From a virus, in the IMG/VR virus record IMGVR_UViG_3300030102_003028, positions 14,191 to 34,768 of that record: a stretch of DNA of 20,578 nucleotides; one strand, 5' to 3'. This document shows, piece by piece, positions 15,933 through 20,578 of this stretch; the stretch's first letter is position 1, and each line of letters starts with the position of its first letter. The position numbers were made by a program, and so were the translations under genes. The notes beneath the pieces were generated by a model, which worked only from the letters and a program-made list of their open reading frames with translations, was not told the origin of the DNA and ran no database searches.

Positions 15933-17923
15933 CTCATTCCTCTCTTAATTAAGGCTTCTTGTATGTCGCCTTCGTTTTTAATTCTTTCTTTCTCTAAGTC
16001 AGCCATAATCTTTTCTCTCTTCAGAGCGATGTCAGCTTCTAACTTTTGTTGTTGGAGTTGGATATCCGCCATTGCTTTTTGGCGTTCTAACTCTAGTTCT
16101 TGCATTGCCACTCCTACCAATGGATTACTTTCTTGTCTTGGTTGAGGTGGTCTTGGGGGTACGTTAGCAGGATTGATAAAGAATTGTTCGGGTGATTTGT
16201 AACCCGCTACTTCGACTATCTTAGAAATGGTATTGTAAATTTTATTTTGATCTACCAGTGTTCCCATTCCACCCGCTTGAATTAATTTTTCTTGGATTGC
16301 TAATATCTGAGCAAGAGCAGCATATCGTTGTTCTGGATCTGCATTACCTAATCCAACAGTAATTGTTAAATCCATGTTTGATACCCATGAACGAGGATCA
16401 ATAGGAATATATTTTCCTCTGAGTCTTACAATACGTGCAGCATCTTGATACTTTACTACGTTAGCATAAATTAGTTTAAACATATCTTTTACACCCGTCT
16501 CTGCAAAGACACGTGCAATCATTTCAATACGTTGTGTTGCAGCGTTCATTAACGCTCTTGTAGAAGCAGCAGTAGTATGTGACTTCTGAATAAGATCTGG
16601 ATCTGCACCCATTTGTGTTCTTGAAACACCAGTGCGTTGTTCTTTAATCTGATCTACTTTCTCCATCATTCCTAAACCTTGATTTAAGAAGTTCGGAGTG
16701 GGGAAAGGTTGAACTGCATTAGGGGATTTGACACGAACAATACCACCAGGTCGTGAAGTCAGTAAGTCGTCTAAGTTCACTTGTCCATCCGTTACAATAG
16801 TACGTGCATTATTTTGTAAGTACATATTGTCGAGTGTTTGTCTTAACACTGTAGTTTTAATTAACTGTAAATCTGCTGTTAAGTCAGTAAGGGATAGACC
16901 AAAAAATCTGTGTGGCATGGGAATAGGAGTTAATGTAGCAAAAGGAACGTGGTCGATTTCTACATTATCTAAGATTTCATAACCTTGACCAGCTACTGTA
17001 ATCTTTCTTAATTCTGCTACTCCGTCATCATCAGAGTCTACTCGCATATAACATTCAGTAACCATGACCTCTTCCATTGTGGGATCAGCATTACTCTGTT
17101 CATAAGGAGCTTGATCATCATAAATTCTTCTTGAAGTTTTTTCTTCGTTGTAAACTTGTTCGTCAAACGCAGGTAATCCCATAATGATATCACGATCAAA
17201 ACCTTCTCTTACTAATTGTGATCTTGTTTTGGTAACTCTGTGTGCAATGAAGTCTGCTGTTTGTAAATCTTTTGCTTCTCTCGAGATAAGCATCTCTTCG
17301 GGTGGTACGTTTTCTATTTGAACTTTACCGACAGTCTTTTTTCTTTTGACTTCACAATCATAAAATACTTGTTGGGATAATTGAACATCTCCCATTTCAT
17401 CAATGATTTCTTTTTCCATGACGTTTTCTGTTTTAGAAACAAGTTCTACATCGTCATTAGCAAGAAGTGATTGATATTCTATCTCTGTTAAATTTTCATA
17501 CGTTTCTTTTTTCTCTTCAATCGCTTCATTCCAAAATACTTTAATAAAACCATTCTTCTGAATCAGTGCATCTTTGAACCAAGTGTGCAAGGTCATAAAA
17601 CCAGGATTATCTTTCATCAAAATATGATTACAATAATCGGTTGCTTGTTCTGCTGTTTCGATATCTTCAGGGCCAACAGGAGTAAACTCAACAATGGATT
17701 CACCCGCAGTAAAAATTCTCATTAAAGAAGGCAGCACACTCTCCACAACCTCTAAGGTATCTTGAGAAGTAACTTGAGATCTACCTTCAACCTCATTCCC
17801 ATAAGGTTCGCCTAAGTAGTATTCTAAAAACTTTCTTCTTTGTTCTGTAAGTTTGCCACCATAATATCCCAGAGAGTTATCGATCTCTTGAGAGATCATC
17901 GCTTTTAATTTAAATTCATCCAT
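15929..17923 (-). CDS. Portal protein, P22-like
   Basis: A 664-residue portal of the P22 type (P22: 725). Family features include YYGGKLTEQRRKFLEYYLGE near the N-terminus (about 20-39), the segment SQVTSQDTLEVVESVLPSLM (about 49-68) followed by RIFTAG, FKDALIQKNGFIKVFW, PHRFFGLSLTDLTADLQLIK, NARTIVTDGQVNLDDLL, and HTTAASTRALMNAATQRIEM. The last 58 residues are a continuous charged helix, equivalent to the P22 portal barrel. Twelve copies form the ring at one capsid vertex through which DNA is packaged by the terminase encoded just upstream and later ejected. The ATG overlaps the terminase TAA by one base (TAATG), with AGGAATT as ribosome binding site. Confidence 0.92.
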   Translation of the reverse strand: MDEFKLKAMISQEIDNSLGYYGGKLTEQRRKFLEYYLGEPYGNEVEGRSQVTSQDTLEVVESVLPSLMRIFTAGESIVEFTPVGPEDIETAEQATDYCNHILMKDNPGFMTLHTWFKDALIQKNGFIKVFWNEAIEEKKETYENLTEIEYQSLLANDDVELVSKTENVMEKEIIDEMGDVQLSQQVFYDCEVKRKKTVGKVQIENVPPEEMLISREAKDLQTADFIAHRVTKTRSQLVREGFDRDIIMGLPAFDEQVYNEEKTSRRIYDDQAPYEQSNADPTMEEVMVTECYMRVDSDDDGVAELRKITVAGQGYEILDNVEIDHVPFATLTPIPMPHRFFGLSLTDLTADLQLIKTTVLRQTLDNMYLQNNARTIVTDGQVNLDDLLTSRPGGIVRVKSPNAVQPFPTPNFLNQGLGMMEKVDQIKEQRTGVSRTQMGADPDLIQKSHTTAASTRALMNAATQRIEMIARVFAETGVKDMFKLIYANVVKYQDAARIVRLRGKYIPIDPRSWVSNMDLTITVGLGNADPEQRYAALAQILAIQEKLIQAGGMGTLVDQNKIYNTISKIVEVAGYKSPEQFFINPANVPPRPPQPRQESNPLVGVAMQELELERQKAMADIQLQQQKLEADIALKREKIMADLEKERIKNEGDIQEALIKRGMR

Positions 17924-19176
17924 TATACAATTCCTATTTGGTTATACTCGATCTTTCTGCTCCATTGTTTTGTTTCGTTTAAACCGACTGCCATATAACG
18001 AAAAGCATCTGCTGCGTGAGATGTCCAATCGTGTTGTGGTCTGTTCTTGGTTTCTCCTTTATCGTTTGTTGCCCATCGATATTGTCTCAAGGCATCTAAT
18101 CCATCTTTTGTTGTTTCGTAATTAAAGTAACATCTAGATAATATCATACGTACTGCATTAATTCCGTCATCTACCGACATTTTCGGTACAACAGAGGTCG
18201 TCAGTCCGAGTGATTGAGCTATCTCTAATCTTGATTTACCTGTTCCGAGTTCTCTGACAGAGGCATCGTGAGGGAAGTAGTGGGTATCATAATTGTATCC
18301 CTTGTCTCTCAAGATTGTTGCATAATATTCTAAACTTTCTCCCGAGTCCTCAAAATAGTCAATAACGTGTATTGCATGGCCCTTCTGTTGAACGAACCAA
18401 ATTGCTGTTTTATCAGCCATCCCCAAATCCCAAAAAGTATCAACAGGTAAAGTGCTATCATACGGAATCTTGGTTACTCTACTTTCATCATCGCATTTTG
18501 CTAATCCTTGAGAGTAAATCGCTCCTATAGCATTAGATTCAAAACTACATTCATATTCTGCCTCATAGATCTCTGGAGGCATCATCTTCTTCGCTTCTTC
18601 TAGTTCCGAAGGTTTGATAATTCCTGTCTCTGAGGCTTTGTAAAGACCAGTAAACCACCCATCAGTGTGTTTACCATGATCATATAACTGGTAAAAGGCA
18701 TTATGGCCTGTAGGTGTACCGATAGCAATCATCCAGCCCTCACGATCTGATAAGGCAGGTCTAATGACTTCAGTCCAGATCTTCGGTGGCATTTGAGCAA
18801 CCTCGTCTAGGATCACACCATCAATATAGAGTCCTTTAAGGGTATTTGGTCTTTCACAACCCAATAACTGGATTCTACCCCCATTAGGTAAATCAGCTCT
18901 TAATTCGGTCTCGTGGTACTCCATATTGGGTAAGACAGAGGTATAATACTTGAGATAATCCCAAGCGATTCTTTTTGCCATACTGTACGTAGGAGCAATA
19001 TAATAATATCGTGGTCTTGGTAGTTGATTTTGCAGACACTTCTTGATCAGTTCATTAATGGTCAGAACTGTCTTACCAAATCTTCGATGACAAACTAAAA
19101 CATTAAATCGTTGCATCCCCTTGTGAATCTGTTGTTGCAGTTCACGAGGTTTATACGGAATTGTTATTTTTTTCAC
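17923..19176 (-). CDS. terL: Terminase large subunit (DNA packaging ATPase/nuclease)
   Basis: A 417-residue protein with all expected motor and nuclease elements: Walker A CHRRFGKT (29-36), Walker B VILDE (121-125, with D124 and catalytic E125), and coupling motif IGTPTG (152-157). The RNase H-like nuclease acidic residues are D250 (WDLGMADKTA), D304 (FPHDAS) and D390 (SHAADAFRY). The enzyme pumps DNA into the prohead using ATP and cuts it at the end of packaging. The start codon is GTG in a GTGA overlap with the small gene upstream. The next in-frame ATG (residue 21) would lie only eight residues before Walker A and lose conserved sequence. There is no good Shine-Dalgarno, so translation is probably coupled. 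The length is slightly short but complete. Confidence 0.95.
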   Translation of the reverse strand: MKKITIPYKPRELQQQIHKGMQRFNVLVCHRRFGKTVLTINELIKKCLQNQLPRPRYYYIAPTYSMAKRIAWDYLKYYTSVLPNMEYHETELRADLPNGGRIQLLGCERPNTLKGLYIDGVILDEVAQMPPKIWTEVIRPALSDREGWMIAIGTPTGHNAFYQLYDHGKHTDGWFTGLYKASETGIIKPSELEEAKKMMPPEIYEAEYECSFESNAIGAIYSQGLAKCDDESRVTKIPYDSTLPVDTFWDLGMADKTAIWFVQQKGHAIHVIDYFEDSGESLEYYATILRDKGYNYDTHYFPHDASVRELGTGKSRLEIAQSLGLTTSVVPKMSVDDGINAVRMILSRCYFNYETTKDGLDALRQYRWATNDKGETKNRPQHDWTSHAADAFRYMAVGLNETKQWSRKIEYNQIGIV

Positions 19177-19340
19177 TTGTTATCTAGATAGTCATTAATT
19201 CGATCTATATCTATTCCTTTGACCTGGCCACGCCCTTTGGTGTCCGATGTCGGCTTTTTGAAGGATATCTCCTCAAAATAGTTCAAGATTGTTTTCTTTT
19301 CTTGTTTTTTTGCTGGTTTCTTTGTTTGTTTCTTTGCCAT
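19173..19340 (-). CDS. Small lysine-rich protein upstream of terminase
   Basis: A 55-residue protein from ATG 19340, with a strongly basic start (MAKKQTKKPAKKQEKKTILN) and a more ordinary C-terminus (KGIDIDRINDYLDNK). A TTG at 19358 could add six residues but ATG is preferred. GGAAAA before the ATG is a weak ribosome binding site. It overlaps the zinc-binding gene by 68 bases in another frame and the terminase start by four, so at least the end is probably translated for coupling. The position is where a small terminase subunit would be, but it is far too short and shows no clear DNA-binding helix-turn-helix. I therefore leave the function open. Confidence 0.55.
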   Translation of the reverse strand: MAKKQTKKPAKKQEKKTILNYFEEISFKKPTSDTKGRGQVKGIDIDRINDYLDNK

Positions 19341-19524
19341 AATGTTTTCCACATACAAAATAGTATGCTCCTTTGTCGTTTATACCAAAACTACCATATT
19401 TATCGCAAATATGACATCTTCTGTACTTCACGTTTTCTTCGTGATTCCAGTTAAATACTTGATCACTGTTATATCTCTTCAAAATACCCCCAAAAATCCA
19501 TTTTAAAGCCCATACAGCATACAT
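19273..19524 (-). CDS. Small zinc-finger protein, start uncertain
   Basis: Up to 83 residues with a probable zinc site C37-x2-C40-x17-C58-x2-H61 (CHICDKYGSFGINDKGAYYF followed by VCGKHYGKE) and a Lys/Glu-rich tail. The CxxC-x(K/R)(Y/F)GSFG pattern resembles small zinc proteins seen in AT-rich marine phages. The ATG at 19524 has no ribosome binding site and lies in a duplicated noncoding-looking segment. A GTG at 19431 preceded by GAAGAAAAC would give 52 residues starting just before the zinc site, and TTG at 19482 after GGGGG is a third choice. It is the first gene of the leftward unit. A regulatory or nucleic-acid-binding role is possible but unproven. Confidence 0.55.
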   Translation of the reverse strand: MYAVWALKWIFGGILKRYNSDQVFNWNHEENVKYRRCHICDKYGSFGINDKGAYYFVCGKHYGKETNKETSKKTRKENNLELF

Positions 19525-19605
19525 ATATCAAAAACCATAGAGAATTACTACCCCCCTATTTTAAAACCCCATACAAAGTGCCTGTGCTTAAAACCCGTAG
19601 AGAAT
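19485..19605. repeat. Two degenerate ~60-bp tandem units
   Basis: Unit one (19485-19545) and unit two (19549-19605) share four blocks in the same order: taccccc; ttttaaa(g/a)c followed by ccataca; aaaac(c/cc); and tagagaat. The spacing varies by a few bases. The units lie at the head of the leftward gene block, so they may be paired binding sites for a regulator. Confidence 0.5.
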
Positions 19606-20173
19606 GAGTTTTGTGTTGAAGTGTGATGTATATATATAAATATATCTGCGTTGGGGGTGTCTGCCTGCGTCAGAAGTGTACAAAAGTTTGCATAATCTAT
19701 ATTATAGGATACAAAAAAGACTGATAAATATAGGATTTTACTAATTTAGACTATCTATTTTAGTTATTATACTGTTATTGATAAGGATTTATTATTGATA
19801 GAGGCTTGTTTGATAACTCTTATATAGGTTTGATGTCTATATTTGAGTTTAATATATATCCTATATTATTTTAAAACAATATCAACCCTTTTTTAAATAT
19901 CTGGATTTAATACCCTAATATCTTTTATAATAGATCTCTATTAGTTCTATATAGTATTAATCTATTTATATATTCTTTTATATCTATTTTTGTAATATTT
20001 GGCTTTGAAGAAACAGAGCTTTATTTTTCTAATATCCTTTTATATCTCTAATAGAAGAACTAGCCCAGTCCGAACAGTTAGGATTGAATTAACTAGATGC
20101 GTCAAAAGGTTACTTTTTTTTATTGACATAGATTTCATTATTTAATAATTTATTTATTGAAAGGACTAAGAAT
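19525..20173. other. AT-rich divergent intergenic region, possible control region or origin
   Basis: About 650 bases with no supportable gene on either strand. The region separates the leftward virion genes from the rightward early-type genes, so it should hold promoters for both. It contains part of the 60-bp repeats, an alternating TA run (about 19628-19645) next to a G-rich patch (ttgggggtgt, 19651-19660), and repeated words TATAGGAT (19703 and 19729, inverted at 19858) and TTATTGATA (19775 and 19792). A less AT-rich stretch lies at 20058-20105. A replication origin is possible given the strand switch and AT-richness, but is not shown. Confidence 0.5.
20123..20151 (+). promoter_or_regulatory. 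Sigma-70-like promoter for the rightward genes
   Basis: A perfect -35 TTGACA (20123-20128) is followed after 17 bases by TAATTT (20146-20151) as a weak -10; the sequence between and after is nearly all A/T. It lies about 22 bases before the ATG of the first rightward gene, which has AAAGGA as ribosome binding site. This would suit early transcription by host polymerase. Confidence 0.5.
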
Positions 20174-20467
20174 ATGAAAGACACAATTACACAATATCAA
20201 TTCGTCAATGAAATGGCAAAAGAAGAGCATGGTTTTAGCCGACTAGGAGCTTTTGCTTTGTTTGACTATTTAACAGAACTTGAAGAAAGTTGCGACACTG
20301 AACTAGAGTTCGATCCTATTGCGTTTAGATGCGATTTTGATGAGTATGACACTCTCGAAGAATGTTTGGATCAATACGACAGCGTTAACAGCTTAGAAGA
20401 ATTACAAGAGCGTACCACTGTTATTGAAGTGCCAAACAGTGAAGCAATAATTATTCAAGCGTTTTAG
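20174..20467 (+). CDS. Small acidic conserved phage protein, first early gene
   Basis: A 97-residue, strongly acidic protein. The pattern GAFALFDYLTELEESCDTEL, then EFDPIAFRCDFDEYDTLEEC, then TTVIEVPNSEAIIIQAF matches a recurring hypothetical family in phages and plasmids (a helical start, an F/L-D-P/V-I-A-x-x-C-x-F/Y-x-E/D-Y core, and a V-I-x-x-P...IIQ-F end). Its function is not known to me. Very acidic small early proteins can mimic DNA or bind host proteins, but there is no direct evidence here. An AAAGGA site nine bases before the ATG and the TTGACA promoter support the start. It is the only complete gene of the rightward unit in the window. Confidence 0.8.
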   Translation: MKDTITQYQFVNEMAKEEHGFSRLGAFALFDYLTELEESCDTELEFDPIAFRCDFDEYDTLEECLDQYDSVNSLEELQERTTVIEVPNSEAIIIQAF

Positions 20468-20482
20468 AAAGGTAGTTAAATA

Positions 20483-20578
20483 ATGCAAGGACTAGACGGG
20501 TTAGACCTAATTTTATTGGTAGCGTTCTTTTATGTATCTTATAAACTTTATAAGAGAGCTAAGAAAGAAAAAGACAAT
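20483..20578 (+). CDS. Small membrane protein, partial
   Basis: The frame is open for 32 codons from ATG 20483 to the right edge, with no stop seen. AAAGG (20468-20472) precedes the ATG by about ten bases, and the gene follows the acidic protein by 15 bases. The visible part has one hydrophobic segment (LDLILLVAFFYVSYKLY, about residues 7-23) followed by a very basic stretch (KRAKKEKDN). This is the look of a small single-span inner-membrane protein with its positive end in the cytoplasm. The function and full length are unknown. Confidence 0.6.
   Translation, partial: MQGLDGLDLILLVAFFYVSYKLYKRAKKEKDN

Noticed and set aside
19173-19340. Calling the lysine-rich protein the small terminase subunit
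   Set aside because: It is only 55 residues with no helix-turn-helix or oligomerisation region. Position alone is not enough.
20055-20105. Possible tRNA fragment or attachment site in the less AT-rich stretch
   Set aside because: No cloverleaf, no TTCGA loop and no CCA-adjacent stem could be formed on either strand, and no integrase is in the window.
20101-20127. Inverted repeat gtcaa...ttgac with an inner aaaag/ctttt and a T-run, as a terminator
   Set aside because: The stem is short and interrupted, its right arm is the -35 box, and no rightward gene lies upstream to be terminated.
1-20578. CRISPR array, insertion sequence or rRNA/tRNA genes
   Set aside because: No regularly spaced direct repeats with unique spacers, transposase motifs, terminal inverted repeats or RNA gene signatures were seen.

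Overview
The window looks like part of the genome of a short-tailed (podovirus-like) double-stranded DNA phage. The DNA is strongly AT-rich. The genes are packed head to tail, many overlap by 1 or 4 bases, and there are no bacterial housekeeping genes. The protein set combines a P22-type portal, a gp10-like tail hub protein, an SU10-type coat protein and laminin-G/SPRY tail proteins of the kind common in marine phage metagenomes. With the AT-rich DNA, this suggests a marine bacterial host, possibly an alphaproteobacterium such as SAR11. The host is an inference from composition and protein style; nothing in the window proves it.

Layout. From about 19.4 kb down to base 1, every gene is on the minus strand and forms one late (virion) transcription unit. 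In transcription order it holds: a small zinc-binding protein; a small lysine-rich protein; large terminase; portal; an unknown protein with a CPPGY motif; a small helical protein started by TTG; scaffold; major coat protein; a GC-rich stem-loop; two small head-region proteins; a head-tail adaptor; a tail-fibre-like protein; a Ser/Thr-rich repeat protein; the gp10-like stabilization protein; a small tail protein; a GNAT-like protein; three probable ejection (internal virion) proteins; a tail protein; a tail-fibre assembly-like protein; and a large LamG/SPRY tail protein that runs off the left edge.

About 650 bases of very AT-rich DNA without genes (19525-20173) separate this unit from a rightward unit. 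The rightward unit has a sigma-70-like promoter, a small acidic protein (20174-20467) and the start of a small membrane protein cut by the right edge. The gap is therefore a divergent control region and could also hold a replication origin. It contains two degenerate ~60-bp tandem units and several short repeated words.

How the parts work together: terminase pumps DNA through the portal into a shell built by coat protein on the scaffold. The adaptor and gp10-like protein close the portal. Ejection proteins are packed inside to make a channel at infection, and the tail proteins at the left end probably recognise the host. Lysis genes, replication genes and a recognisable small terminase are not in this window. 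The most unusual items are the repeat protein at 10254-11234, the sequence motif it shares with its downstream neighbour, and the structured divergent control region.
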